Below, one piece after another: positions 34,239-44,302 of a stretch of 60,851 bases of DNA; the first letter of the stretch is position 1, and each line of letters starts with the position of its first letter. The translations under genes and the position numbers were made by a program. The notes beneath the pieces are model-generated. The model did not search any database. It had not been told where the DNA came from and saw nothing but the letters and a program-made list of their open reading frames with translations. The DNA comes from Thauera sp. UBA6194. Its GTDB lineage: Bacteria > Pseudomonadota > Gammaproteobacteria > Burkholderiales > Rhodocyclaceae. Location of the stretch: NCBI GenBank assembly GCA_002422685.1, contig DITC01000011.1, positions 1 to 60,851 of the forward strand, read 5' to 3'.

Positions 34239-35101
34239 TGGGGGCCGACGCGCAGCCGCAGCAGGACACGGTCGACATCGCCGCCGCGCTCGGTTGGGCG
34301 CGCGCGCAGATCGACCTGATGGACGCGCGCGTGCTGCTGCGCCATGTGCTGCAGTGCCCGGCCTCGCGTCTGGTGGCGTTTCCCGAGCAGAAGCTGGCGG
34401 CCGAGGACTGGGCCGAATATCGCGCGCTGGTCGAGCGTCGCCTTGCCGGCGAGCCGGTGGCTTACCTCGTCGGCCAGCGGGAGTTCTATGGGCGCGACTT
34501 CCTGGTCACGCCGGCGGTGCTGATCCCGCGCCCGGACACCGAGCTCCTGGTCGAGCTCGCGCTCGGGCATTTCGCCGGGCGCCGCGGGGTGCGCGTGCTC
34601 GACATGGGCACGGGCAGCGGCGCGCTCGCGGTCACGCTCGCGCTCGAGCTGGACGCGCCCGAGGTGGTCGCGCTCGACCGCTCGCGCGAAGCGCTGTGGG
34701 TGGCCATGGCCAACGCGGCCAAGCTGGGGGCGAGCGTGTCTTTCGTGCAGAGCGACTGGTTTGCGGCGCTCGGCGACGAAAGCTTCGAGCTCATCGTCGC
34801 CAATCCGCCTTATGTCGCCGCTGCCGACCCTCACCTGGAGCAGGGCGATGTGCGCTTCGAGCCGCTCGGCGCGCTTGCGTCCGGGCCGCGCGGCCTGGAT
34901 GATCTGCAGACCATCGTCGCCGGGGCACCCACCCGGCTCGTCGACGGCGGCTGGCTGTTGCTCGAACACGGTTACGATCAGGCGGCCGCGGTGCGCAGCC
35001 TGCTCGCCGATGCCGGCTTTGCTTCCATCTCGTCATGGCAGGATCTCGCGGGTATCGAGCGTGCCACGGGGGGGCGCTGGCTGGGGCGCGGTGGCGGTTG
35101 A
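34238..35101 (+). CDS. prmC: release factor glutamine methyltransferase
   Basis: This 287-residue protein has an N-terminal helical substrate domain, the SAM-binding motif VLDMGTGSGALAVTLALE near 122 and the catalytic NPPY at 189-192. It methylates the GGQ glutamine of release factors. It is translationally coupled to prfA. Confidence 0.96.
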   Translation: MGADAQPQQDTVDIAAALGWARAQIDLMDARVLLRHVLQCPASRLVAFPEQKLAAEDWAEYRALVERRLAGEPVAYLVGQREFYGRDFLVTPAVLIPRPDTELLVELALGHFAGRRGVRVLDMGTGSGALAVTLALELDAPEVVALDRSREALWVAMANAAKLGASVSFVQSDWFAALGDESFELIVANPPYVAAADPHLEQGDVRFEPLGALASGPRGLDDLQTIVAGAPTRLVDGGWLLLEHGYDQAAAVRSLLADAGFASISSWQDLAGIERATGGRWLGRGGG

Positions 35102-35126
35102 CGCTGCTCACGCCCGCTCCTAGAAT
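35098..35126 (+). promoter_or_regulatory. promoter of grxD overlapping the prmC stop codon
   Basis: TTGACG (35098-35103), a 17-base spacer and TAGAAT (35121-35126). The -35 box includes the prmC TGA. It lies 38 bases before grxD. Confidence 0.7.
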
Positions 35127-35164
35127 TTCCCGACTTTTTAACTCAACTTTTCAGGCCTCAGACA

Positions 35165-35500
35165 ATGGACATCCAGGACGTCATCCGCGAACAACTCGCC
35201 AACAACCCGGTCGTGCTGTACATGAAGGGTTCGCCCCAGTTCCCGCAGTGCGGCTTCTCGTCCACCGCGGTGCAGGTCCTCAAGGGCTGCGGCGTGCGCG
35301 AAGTGCTCGCGGTCAATGTGCTCGCAGACAACGACATCCGTCAGGGCATCAAGGAATACTCCAACTGGCCGACCATCCCGCAGCTCTACGTCAAGGGCGA
35401 GTTCGTCGGCGGCAGCGACATCATGCGCGAGATGTACGAGAGCGGCGAGCTGCAGCAGATGTTGAAGGATGCGGGGGCTGTGGGAGAGGACGCAGCCTGA
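35165..35500 (+). CDS. grxD: monothiol glutaredoxin
   Basis: This 111-residue protein has the monothiol active site C29-G-F-S32 and NWPTIPQLYVKGEFVGG with the glutathione-binding TIP/GG pattern. Such proteins carry [2Fe-2S] clusters with BolA partners and deliver them to apo-proteins. It has its own promoter and a good terminator. Confidence 0.96.
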   Translation: MDIQDVIREQLANNPVVLYMKGSPQFPQCGFSSTAVQVLKGCGVREVLAVNVLADNDIRQGIKEYSNWPTIPQLYVKGEFVGGSDIMREMYESGELQQMLKDAGAVGEDAA

Positions 35501-35622
35501 GCGTTCTCGTTCGTCGCTGTCCGTGTCAACTGTCGGTTTTCTTTACACCGAGCGCACTGCTCGTCGCTTGCGCCCGGTGTGCAGATGTTGCAAGGGATTG
35601 ATCGAGCAGGATTTTACAGAGG

Positions 35623-35646
35623 ACGCGCCGCAACGGCGCGTTTTTT
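35623..35646 (+). terminator. intrinsic terminator after grxD
   Basis: The stem ACGCGCCG/CGGCGCGT with a CAA loop is followed by six Ts (35641-35646). Confidence 0.88.
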
Positions 35647-35739
35647 GCTTCTGAATTGACGTTCGTGATGAAATACCGGCTCAAGGGCGCTCGGGGTGTA
35701 TATCCTGACCCCGAGAGTCAAAAGCCAGAGAGATACGCC

Positions 35740-36252
35740 ATGTCCGCTCCCGACAATACCAGCCATGAAAAGCGTCGGCGCCTGATCAAGTCGGCCGCAG
35801 CGGCGCCCGTCGTGCTGACGCTGCCGAGTGGCTCCGCGCTCGCGGCCTCCAGCGCGATGTGTGACAAGAAGAGCGCGGATGCCTTCGCCAGCAGCCCCGC
35901 TCCTGCAGTGACGGCGCTCAGCGACCGCTGGATGCGTGCGCAACTTCAGGCGTATGCGTTCAAGGGTAAGGTCGAAGGCCAGAATGCTGCGACCGACTAC
36001 ACCGGGTTCAAGTACAACGGTGTGAACTACGCCGTGATCAATGGCGCAGCCGTGCCGCTCGTACAGACCAACCAGGAAACATTGCTGCAGAACCAGTATT
36101 TCTACGTGCTCGTCGATTACAAGGGTGATCAGCCAATCGGCCTGATTCTCGACAGTTCGTCAATCAGCACCCAGAACCCGATCGCTGGCGCTTCGTGCTG
36201 GAATTCGCTCACGGGCGATACCCTCCTCGAGAACGTCATCACGCTCTCCTGA
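35740..36252 (+). CDS. exported protein of unknown function, candidate substrate of the adjacent kinase cassette
   Basis: 170 residues. The N-terminus EKRRRLIKSAAAAPVVLTL followed by SGSALAAS looks like a Tat or Sec signal with cleavage near residue 36. The mature part has two cysteines (SAMCDKK and GASCWNSL) that could form a disulfide, and no family I recognise. It ends LENVITLS, with serine as the last residue. It immediately precedes the PqqD-like, HPrK-like and nucleotidyltransferase genes (10 bases to the next). In lasso-peptide systems a homologous kinase phosphorylates a C-terminal serine, so this protein could be the cassette's substrate. That is inference only. The ATG is preceded by a purine-rich AGAGAGA. 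Confidence 0.75.
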   Translation: MSAPDNTSHEKRRRLIKSAAAAPVVLTLPSGSALAASSAMCDKKSADAFASSPAPAVTALSDRWMRAQLQAYAFKGKVEGQNAATDYTGFKYNGVNYAVINGAAVPLVQTNQETLLQNQYFYVLVDYKGDQPIGLILDSSSISTQNPIAGASCWNSLTGDTLLENVITLS

Positions 36253-36262
36253 ATCCGCTCCG

Positions 36263-36517
36263 GTGCGTCGCTCGCGTGCGATCGTTCGTCACCTGGGGGA
36301 AGCTGCGGTCGTTTTCGACCCCCTCAGTTGGGAGACGCACCTTCTCCAAGCCGATCTCGCCTTCGTTGCGGCGATCGTCGAGCGCATGGGTGTCGGCGAA
36401 CCCATGACGCGAGAGCGTCTGCGCTTGGCACTCGAGGCCGAGGCAGCGGGATCTGCGGACGTCGATCTGGAGCCCCTTTTCTCGGCGCTGGAGCGGATCG
36501 GCGTGATCGGCGCTTGA
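36263..36517 (+). CDS. PqqD-family peptide chaperone, HPr-rel-A system type
   Basis: This 84-residue protein starts at GTG. It has the PqqD layout: strands and wing around AAVVFDPLSWETHLL, then ERLRLALEAEAAG and the C-terminal LEPLFSALERIGVIGA helix. PqqD-like domains (RREs) bind leader peptides of ribosomally made, modified peptides and present them to enzymes. The short spacing to the kinase gene (29 bases) and the cassette composition match the HPr-rel-A set (TIGR04353-like, from memory). Confidence 0.8.
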   Translation: MRRSRAIVRHLGEAAVVFDPLSWETHLLQADLAFVAAIVERMGVGEPMTRERLRLALEAEAAGSADVDLEPLFSALERIGVIGA

Positions 36518-36546
36518 GCTTGCAAGTGACGTGTGAAAGGGGCCCT

Positions 36547-37461
36547 GTGACTGATGAGCGGCTTGTTCGTGCCTTGAGCAAGGATGGGCTGTGCATCGAC
36601 TACGGCGCCTGTGTCGCGCGTGTGCGAAGCGATGTGCCGGCGTTTTCGCAAAGGTTCTTCCAGCTCTACAGACACTTCGATCTGTTTGCCCGAGCGCCCT
36701 TTGTCGACTTCCATGTCGAGGTGTCCCGAGGCAGGGGGCTGCGCCGATGGTTGCGGCCCCAATCCCGTTTCCTGATCGACCGCGTCCAGCCCTTCGATCC
36801 CTTTGCGGCCAGTCATGCCTTGCCGCACTACGAGTGGGGCCTGAACTGGAGCTTCGCACAGCGCTTCAATCAGTATGTGTTGCTGCACGCGGGTGTGCTC
36901 GCGCTGGGCGACCGTGCGCTGATCCTGCCGGCCATCCCCGGCTCGGGCAAGAGCACGCTGACCGCGGCGCTGATGCTTGCGGGCTTTCGGTTGCTCTCGG
37001 ACGAATTCGGCGTGCTGCGTCCGCGCCAGGGAGACTTCCTGGCCATGCTCAAGCCAGTCGCGCTGAAGAACGCCTCGATCGAGGTCATTCGCCGCTTCAG
37101 CCCGGGCGCGGAGATCGGGCCAATCTTCGCCGCGACGCGCAAGGGCGACGTCGCACACCTTGCACCGGATGCAGCGAGCGTTGCTGCGGTCCACCAGCCC
37201 GCTCGCCCGGCCGTGATCGTCTTTCCCGCATGGCGCGAGGGTGCTGCGCTCGATCTGCAGCCGCAGGCGCCCGAGCAGGCCTTCACGCGGCTCGCCTTCA
37301 ACAGTTTCAACTATGGCCTGCTCGGGCGCATCGGTTTCGACGCGGTGGCCGATCTGGCTGCCGCGTGTCCGGCCTATCAACTTACCTACAGCAGTCTCGA
37401 CGAGGTGGTGAGCGCCCTGCGTAGCCTTGTCAGCGCCCCCCCGGGGGGTGCCAATGGCTGA
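36547..37461 (+). CDS. HPr kinase-related kinase A
   Basis: This 304-residue protein has the Walker A loop IPGSGKSTLTAALM (GSGKST at 132-137), preceded by VLLHAGVLALGDRALIL, and then LLSDEFGVL, the order of HPr(Ser) kinase. The N-terminal domain of classical HprK is absent. No HPr or PTS gene is near. Related kinases phosphorylate serine in lasso peptides. The GTG start at 36547 has AAAGG 6 bases upstream; an in-frame GTG at 36526 is possible. Its end overlaps the nucleotidyltransferase start by 8 bases, so the two are coupled. Confidence 0.85.
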   Translation: MTDERLVRALSKDGLCIDYGACVARVRSDVPAFSQRFFQLYRHFDLFARAPFVDFHVEVSRGRGLRRWLRPQSRFLIDRVQPFDPFAASHALPHYEWGLNWSFAQRFNQYVLLHAGVLALGDRALILPAIPGSGKSTLTAALMLAGFRLLSDEFGVLRPRQGDFLAMLKPVALKNASIEVIRRFSPGAEIGPIFAATRKGDVAHLAPDAASVAAVHQPARPAVIVFPAWREGAALDLQPQAPEQAFTRLAFNSFNYGLLGRIGFDAVADLAAACPAYQLTYSSLDEVVSALRSLVSAPPGGANG

Positions 37462-38542
37462 GCGCATCCCGCGACCGCTGGCGCACCTGCTGGCCATCCT
37501 GCAGGAGCCGCAGCATGTGCAGGGGCTCGCGCTGTCGGACTGGGAGCCGGTGATCCGGCTTGCCCGAGCGGCGCGCGTGCACGCGACGCTCGGTCACCGC
37601 CTGATGGCGAACCCGGACTGCTGGGCCGCGGTGCCGGAACAGCCGCGCGGTCATCTCGAGGCGGCGATGAACTTCGCCGCGTGGCGCCGCCATCTTCTCG
37701 ATATGGAGCTGCGCGCGCTGGATGCACAGCTGCCGGCAGAGATCGAGGTCGTGCTCATCAAAGGCGCCGCCTACCAGGCGCAGCACCTGCCTCTCGCCGA
37801 AGGCAGGCTGTCGGCCGACATCGACCTGCTCGTGCGTCGGGCAGATCTGGATGCGGCCGAGGCAACCTTGGTTGAAGCCGGCTGGCGCTCGACCGTCACC
37901 GACCCCTACGACCAGCGCTATTACCGCGAGTGGAGCCACGAGCTCCCGCCGATGCAGGCCGAAGGCCACGCGCTCGAACTGGACCTGCACCACGGCATCG
38001 CACCGGTGACCAGCCGCTGCCAGCCCGATCCCGGAGTGCTCTGGGCTGGCAGGCAGCGTCTGCCGGATTCACGTTACTTCGTGCTCGACCCGATGGATCA
38101 GTTGATCCATGCGGTGGTGCATCTGTTTCAGGACACCGAGCTCGATGGGCGTCTGCGCGACCTGCTCGATATCGATGCCATGCTGCGTGCCTTGCCCGAT
38201 GATGGCGAGGTGCAAAATGCGCTTGCAGCGCGAGTGGCGATGTTCGGAGCCGAAGTCCTGTTCTGGCATGCGCTGGATGCCTGTCAGCGCTGGCTCGGGA
38301 CGCCCGTGCCAGCTGCGCTGTGGCCCGCGCCGCCTGCGCAGCTGCCGCGTGCGGTGATGGCGTGGATGTTGCCGCGCACCTTGTTGCCCCGTTTGCCGGA
38401 AGCGCGAGCTGGGCTTGGCAGTTCGATTGCAGAGAGGCTGGCCCATCTGCGATACCACCGCATGCGCATGCCCATGGGCCTGTTGCTGCGCCATTCGCTG
38501 GCAAAAGGGTGGAGAAGACTTCAACTTCGCCGCGTACGGTAA
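37454..38542 (+). CDS. nucleotidyltransferase family protein (PF14907-like)
   Basis: This 362-residue protein has the family motifs VVLIKGAAYQAQ (99-110) and GRLSADIDLLVRR with the metal-binding pair D122/D124, then HALELDLHHGI and DQLIHAVVHLFQD. Members add nucleotides or sugar phosphates to unknown acceptors; homologues accompany HPrK-like kinases in some lasso-peptide clusters. Overlap with the kinase gene indicates a joint function. It is the last gene of the cassette and convergent with the fructosamine-kinase gene. Confidence 0.85.
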   Translation: MAERIPRPLAHLLAILQEPQHVQGLALSDWEPVIRLARAARVHATLGHRLMANPDCWAAVPEQPRGHLEAAMNFAAWRRHLLDMELRALDAQLPAEIEVVLIKGAAYQAQHLPLAEGRLSADIDLLVRRADLDAAEATLVEAGWRSTVTDPYDQRYYREWSHELPPMQAEGHALELDLHHGIAPVTSRCQPDPGVLWAGRQRLPDSRYFVLDPMDQLIHAVVHLFQDTELDGRLRDLLDIDAMLRALPDDGEVQNALAARVAMFGAEVLFWHALDACQRWLGTPVPAALWPAPPAQLPRAVMAWMLPRTLLPRLPEARAGLGSSIAERLAHLRYHRMRMPMGLLLRHSLAKGWRRLQLRRVR

Positions 38543-38608
38543 TTCGTTCGTGCTGGTCGCGCTGAGCTGCGCGCACGACTGCGACTCATCTCTCGTTCTG
38601 CGAATGCC

Positions 38609-39529
38609 TCAATCCCGCCGCCGGCTCAGGTCTTCATTCAGCCGCGTCGCCAGTCGCAGCGCCTCGCGCAGGTAGCCTTTGCCGAACAGGTTCAGGTGGT
38701 TGAGCACGTGGTACAGGCTGTACAGCGGCTTGCGCAGTTCGTAGTCCTCGTGCAGCGGCCAGGCTTTGCGGTACTCGGCGTAGAAGGCGGAGGGGAAGCC
38801 GCCGAAGAGCTCGCTCATGGCGAGCTCGGATTCGCGGTCGCCATGATGCACGGCGGGGTCGAAGACCACCGGGGTGCCATCTTCGAGCACGGCCGCGTTG
38901 CCGTGCCAGAGGTCGCCGTGCAGCAGGCTTTCCTGGGGGCGGTAGTCGAGGAAGAGGGCGGGCACGCGCTCAAGCAGGCGTTCGCCCTGGCGGTACAGGT
39001 CGCCACCGAAGCCGTTGGCGCGTGCGCGCTCGAGTTGGGGGCGCAGGCGCTGCTGGGCGAAGAATTGCGCCCAGTTGGCGTGTGCTGTGTTGGACTGGGG
39101 CGTGGCGCCGATGAAGTTGTCGCGCGGCCAGCCGAAGTGCTCGCCGCACTGGCGGTGCAGGGCGGCCAGGGCGTCGGCAAAGCGTGCGCCGTCTTCGGGG
39201 GCGTGCACCGGGCGCAGCGCAAGGTGTTCGAGGATCAGCACGGCGTGGTGTGCGTCCGCGCTGCAGGCGATCACCGCAGGTGTGCGCAAGGTGCCGCTGG
39301 CGGCGATGGCGGCGAGGCCGTCGGCTTCGGCCGCGAACATGTCGGCGCGCGTGGCGTCGCCCAGCTTGGCGAAGTAGCGCTCGCCGCGCTCGCCCAGCAG
39401 GCTGAAGCTGTCGTGGATGCAGCCGCCCCCCACCGCCTCGGCGGCCACGAGGCGGAAGCGGTTGCCGGTGGCGTTGCGCACCGCCGCTTCGGCGGCGGGC
39501 AGGGCGGGGTGAGAGAGGCTGGGGTTCAT
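38609..39529 (-). CDS. fructosamine kinase family protein
   Basis: This 306-residue protein has GGCIHDSFSL near the N-terminus, YFAKLGD with the ATP-binding lysine, and the catalytic HGDLWHGNAAV near 207. The family repairs glycated proteins by phosphorylating ribulosamine or fructosamine adducts. The gene lies 75 bases downstream of argH on the same strand, so the two may be co-transcribed. Confidence 0.92.
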   Translation of the reverse strand: MNPSLSHPALPAAEAAVRNATGNRFRLVAAEAVGGGCIHDSFSLLGERGERYFAKLGDATRADMFAAEADGLAAIAASGTLRTPAVIACSADAHHAVLILEHLALRPVHAPEDGARFADALAALHRQCGEHFGWPRDNFIGATPQSNTAHANWAQFFAQQRLRPQLERARANGFGGDLYRQGERLLERVPALFLDYRPQESLLHGDLWHGNAAVLEDGTPVVFDPAVHHGDRESELAMSELFGGFPSAFYAEYRKAWPLHEDYELRKPLYSLYHVLNHLNLFGKGYLREALRLATRLNEDLSRRRD

Positions 39530-39604
39530 CCGTTCAGCGTGTGTCGTCGAGGCGGGCGTGTGCAGCTGTCGCGCAGGCAGCCTCCGCTTGTTGCCGGCGG
39601 TAGC

Positions 39605-41050
<1,446 letters not shown>

Positions 41051-41132
41051 AATGGGGCGCACAAAACGAGGCGGCCGGCGTGGTGAAGCCGGCCTGGCAC
41101 AAGGAAAAACGCCGCCTGCGCGGCGCAGAGGA

Positions 41133-42266
41133 ATGGCCGAAAGTATAAAGCAAAAGCCCGCCCGGCTTGCCGGCCCGGGGCTGCCCGACTTCCGCAACCT
41201 GGGGGTGATGCTGCGCGTGCTGCTGGTGGTGAACCTGCTCGCGCTGCTGACGGTCGCCCTGCGGGCCGACGAGTTCGAGCGCCTTGCGGCGGAGCTGGCG
41301 CTGATGGCGGGGCGCTTGGAGTTGCCGCTGCTGCTTGCGGTGCTGCTGCTCTACCTGCTCGGCCCCGCGCTGCGTCGCCTGGGCGCCCGCGCGGGGCAGG
41401 CGGGGGTGTTCGGGGTGGCGAGCCTCGCGGTGATCATCAGCAGCCCATTGACCGGCGCCGACGCCCCGGCGCTGCTGCGCGCGCTGGCCTGGAGTTGGCT
41501 GGCGGCGGCGATCACATTGCTCTATTTCGACTACCGCAACTGGCGCTACACACCGGCGCTGGCCGAGGCTCGGCTGATGGCGCTCACTGCGCGCATCCGG
41601 CCGCATTTCTTCTTCAACAGCCTCAACGGCGTGCTCGGCGTGATCCGCTCCGATCCGCGCCGGGCCGAGCGCGCGCTGGAAGAGCTCGCCGATCTCTTCC
41701 GCGCGCTGATGCAGGACAACCGCGAGCGCGTGCCGCTGCGTGACGAGGTGGAGCTGTGCGAGCGCTACGTTGATCTGGAGCGCCTGCGTCTGGGCGACCG
41801 GCTGACGGTGCGCTGGGCGTTTGGAGGCGAAGGGGCGGCTGGTGGTGATGCCGGGTCGGTGGCAGGAGGCGCGGTCGGGGAACTGGACTCGGTGAGCGCC
41901 ACGCTGAGGGGAGCGCCTGGGCCTGAGGCGGCCCGGGCAGAAGCGCGCGCAAGCCTGCTTGAGGCGCGCGTGCCGCCGTTGCTGCTTCAACCTTTGCTCG
42001 AAAATGCCGTTTACCACGGCATCGAGCCGTCGACCGAAGCCGGCGAAGTGGTGGTGCGTGTCGATCGGCGCGGCGAGGTGCTGCGTCTCGAGGTGGATAA
42101 CCCGGTGTGCGACGCCGTCCGTCATCACGCCGGCAACCGCATGGCGCTCGACAACATCCGCGAGCGCCTGATGCTGTTCTACGACCTCGAGGCCGGGCTG
42201 GAGATCGACGAAGGTGGCGGACGCTACCGTGTGCGTATTCGCCTGCCGTATCGCACGAGCGACTGA
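41133..42266 (+). CDS. algZ: AlgZ/LytS-type sensor histidine kinase
   Basis: This 377-residue protein has about four membrane helices in the first 125 residues, the His_kinase motif RIRPHFFFNSLNG (H158) and an atypical HATPase with LLQPLLENAVYHGIEP. A glycine/alanine-rich insert of about 45 residues sits between the two. This is the AlgZ type that pairs with the following LytTR regulator. The argH/algZ-algR-hemC order is conserved in beta- and gammaproteobacteria. The signal is unknown. Confidence 0.9.
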   Translation: MAESIKQKPARLAGPGLPDFRNLGVMLRVLLVVNLLALLTVALRADEFERLAAELALMAGRLELPLLLAVLLLYLLGPALRRLGARAGQAGVFGVASLAVIISSPLTGADAPALLRALAWSWLAAAITLLYFDYRNWRYTPALAEARLMALTARIRPHFFFNSLNGVLGVIRSDPRRAERALEELADLFRALMQDNRERVPLRDEVELCERYVDLERLRLGDRLTVRWAFGGEGAAGGDAGSVAGGAVGELDSVSATLRGAPGPEAARAEARASLLEARVPPLLLQPLLENAVYHGIEPSTEAGEVVVRVDRRGEVLRLEVDNPVCDAVRHHAGNRMALDNIRERLMLFYDLEAGLEIDEGGGRYRVRIRLPYRTSD

Positions 42267-42340
42267 TGCCTTCGCATCCCGGCGCTTGGGAAACGGCCGG
42301 GGCAGACGAACCGAACTCAGGAAGGAAGTCGAAAAGAAGC

Positions 42341-43117
42341 ATGGAGACGCCAAACTCTGCCGCGCTGCGCGTACTGATCGTCGATGACGAGGCGCCCGCG
42401 CGCACCCGTCTGCGCGACCTGCTCGGCGACATCGCGGCGCGCCACCCGACCGAGATCGTCGGCATGGCCGCCAACGGTGTCGAGGCGCTGCGCCTGTTCG
42501 AGGCCGCGCCCGCCGACGTGGTTCTGGCCGACATCCGCATGCCGGTGATGGACGGCGTGGAGCTCGCCCGCCATCTGGGCAAGCTGGCGTCGCCGCCGGC
42601 GGTGATCTTCGTCACCGCCTACGATCAGTACGCGGTCGAGGCCTTCGAGCTGGCCGCGGTCGACTACCTGCTCAAGCCGGTGCGTGCCGAACGCCTGGCC
42701 GCCGCGCTGGCCAAGGCCGAGGCGCGCCGACCGGTGCCCGACGATGCCGCGCTCGCAGGCCTGGCGCCGGGCGAGCGCCGCCACTTCAGCGTCAGCGAGC
42801 GTGGACGCATCCTGCTGCTGCCGGTGGCCGAGGTGCTCTACCTGCGCGCGGAACTGAAGTACGTGACCGCGCGCACCGCCGAGCGCGAGTACGTGCTCGA
42901 CGAAGCGCTGGTGCAGCTCGAGGAGGAGTTCTCCCTCCGCTTCCTGCGTCTGCACCGCAACTGCCTGGTGGCGCGCGACGCGGTGCTCGGTGTCGAGCGC
43001 GCCGCCGAGCAGGCGGGCGGCGAGGGGCACTGGGTGGTGCTGCTCAAGGGGATCGACGAGCGTTTGCCGGTAAGCCGGCGGCAGTGGCCGCTCGTGCGCG
43101 ACGCGCTGGGTGTGTAG
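42341..43117 (+). CDS. algR: LytTR-type response regulator (AlgR-like)
   Basis: This 258-residue protein has an N-terminal receiver (acidic DDE 15-17, phospho-acceptor D64 in LADIRMPVMDG, K in LLKPV), then a LytTR DNA-binding domain with ILLLPVAEVLYLRAELKYVTA and FLRLHRNCLVAR. It follows its kinase gene by 74 bases. In Pseudomonas AlgR controls exopolysaccharide and twitching motility. A link to the exopolysaccharide locus at 1-12 kb is possible but not shown. Confidence 0.92.
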   Translation: METPNSAALRVLIVDDEAPARTRLRDLLGDIAARHPTEIVGMAANGVEALRLFEAAPADVVLADIRMPVMDGVELARHLGKLASPPAVIFVTAYDQYAVEAFELAAVDYLLKPVRAERLAAALAKAEARRPVPDDAALAGLAPGERRHFSVSERGRILLLPVAEVLYLRAELKYVTARTAEREYVLDEALVQLEEEFSLRFLRLHRNCLVARDAVLGVERAAEQAGGEGHWVVLLKGIDERLPVSRRQWPLVRDALGV

Positions 43118-43348
43118 GGGCTGCAGGCGGCGCGATGTGCGCCGTCGAGGCGGACACGTGCTTCGATCGCCCGGCCCGAGCGGGCTCGCGCACCTGGTCG
43201 GAATCGCGCCCGGCGGGCGGGGAGCGCGATGTGCTCGCATGCTAGAATGCCGGCGTTACCACGTACGACGCGTGCCGACCCTGATCTCGCCCGCTGGCGG
43301 TCTCCGGGGCGGTGCGCTTGAACCCTTCCTGTCAGGTACTTAATCATC

Positions 43349-44281
43349 GTGAGCCAGAAAAGCCCCGAGCGCATCGTCATCGCCACCCGTGAAAGCCGTC
43401 TCGCCCTGTGGCAGGCCGAGCACATCAAGGCCCGGCTCGAGGCGCTGTACCCCGGCTGCCGGGTCGAGCTGCTGGGCATGACCACGCGCGGCGACCAGAT
43501 CCTCGATCGTCCGCTCGCGAAGGTGGGTGGCAAGGGCTTGTTCGTCAAGGAACTCGAAACCGCGTTGCTCGATGGCCGCGCCGACATCGCCGTGCATTCC
43601 ATGAAGGATGTGCCGATGGAGATGGGCGCCGAGTTTGCGCTGCCCTGCATCTGTGCGCGCGAAGTGCCGCTCGACGCGTTCGTGTCGAATCGCTGGGAGA
43701 GCCTGGCAGACATGCCGCCGGGGGCGGTGGTTGGTACGTCCTCGCTGCGCCGCGAGTCGCAGATCCACGCGCAGTATCCCTTCCTGGCCGTGACCAGCCT
43801 GCGCGGCAACCTCGACACCCGCCTGCGCAAGCTCGACGAGGGTCAGTACGACGCCATCATCCTCGCCGCCGCCGGCCTCACCCGGCTGGGCATGGGCGAG
43901 CGCATCCGCTCGGTGATGCCGGCCGAGGTGTCGCTGCCGTCCGCCGGTCAGGGTGCGCTGGGCATCGAATGCCTGGCGTCGCGGGCCGACATCATCGCCT
44001 GCCTGCAGCCGCTGGTCGATGCCGAGACCACCGCCTGCGTGATCGCCGAGCGCGCGGTGGCGCGAGCCTTGGCGGGCAGCTGCGAGGTCCCGCTCGGTGC
44101 CTACGCGATCATGCGTGAAGGCCGCCTGTGGCTGCGAGGGTTCGTGGCGCGGCCCGATGGCAGCGAAATCGTGCGCGCCGAGCGCGAGGGCGACCCCGCC
44201 GAAGCTGACGCGCTCGGCCGGGCGCTCGCCGAAGCGCTTCGCGCCCAGGGCGCCGAAGCCATCCTCGCCGATATCGGCTGA
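43349..44281 (+). CDS. hemC: hydroxymethylbilane synthase (porphobilinogen deaminase)
   Basis: This 310-residue protein starts at GTG. It has VIATRESRLALWQAEHIK, DRPLAKVGGKGLFVKELE, TSSLRRESQ and the dipyrromethane-cofactor cysteine C245 in LAGSCEVPLGAYA. It joins four porphobilinogens. A TAGAAT at 43242-43247 may be its -10 box. hemD, hemX and hemY follow as one operon. Confidence 0.97.
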   Translation: MSQKSPERIVIATRESRLALWQAEHIKARLEALYPGCRVELLGMTTRGDQILDRPLAKVGGKGLFVKELETALLDGRADIAVHSMKDVPMEMGAEFALPCICAREVPLDAFVSNRWESLADMPPGAVVGTSSLRRESQIHAQYPFLAVTSLRGNLDTRLRKLDEGQYDAIILAAAGLTRLGMGERIRSVMPAEVSLPSAGQGALGIECLASRADIIACLQPLVDAETTACVIAERAVARALAGSCEVPLGAYAIMREGRLWLRGFVARPDGSEIVRAEREGDPAEADALGRALAEALRAQGAEAILADIG

Positions 44282-44302
44282 CGATCACAGGGGCGGCGCG
44301 CG

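Noticed and set aside
36547..37461. Genuine HPr kinase/phosphorylase of a PTS system
   Set aside because: It lacks the classical N-terminal HprK domain, and no HPr, EI or EIIA gene is nearby. The neighbours are PqqD-like and nucleotidyltransferase genes.
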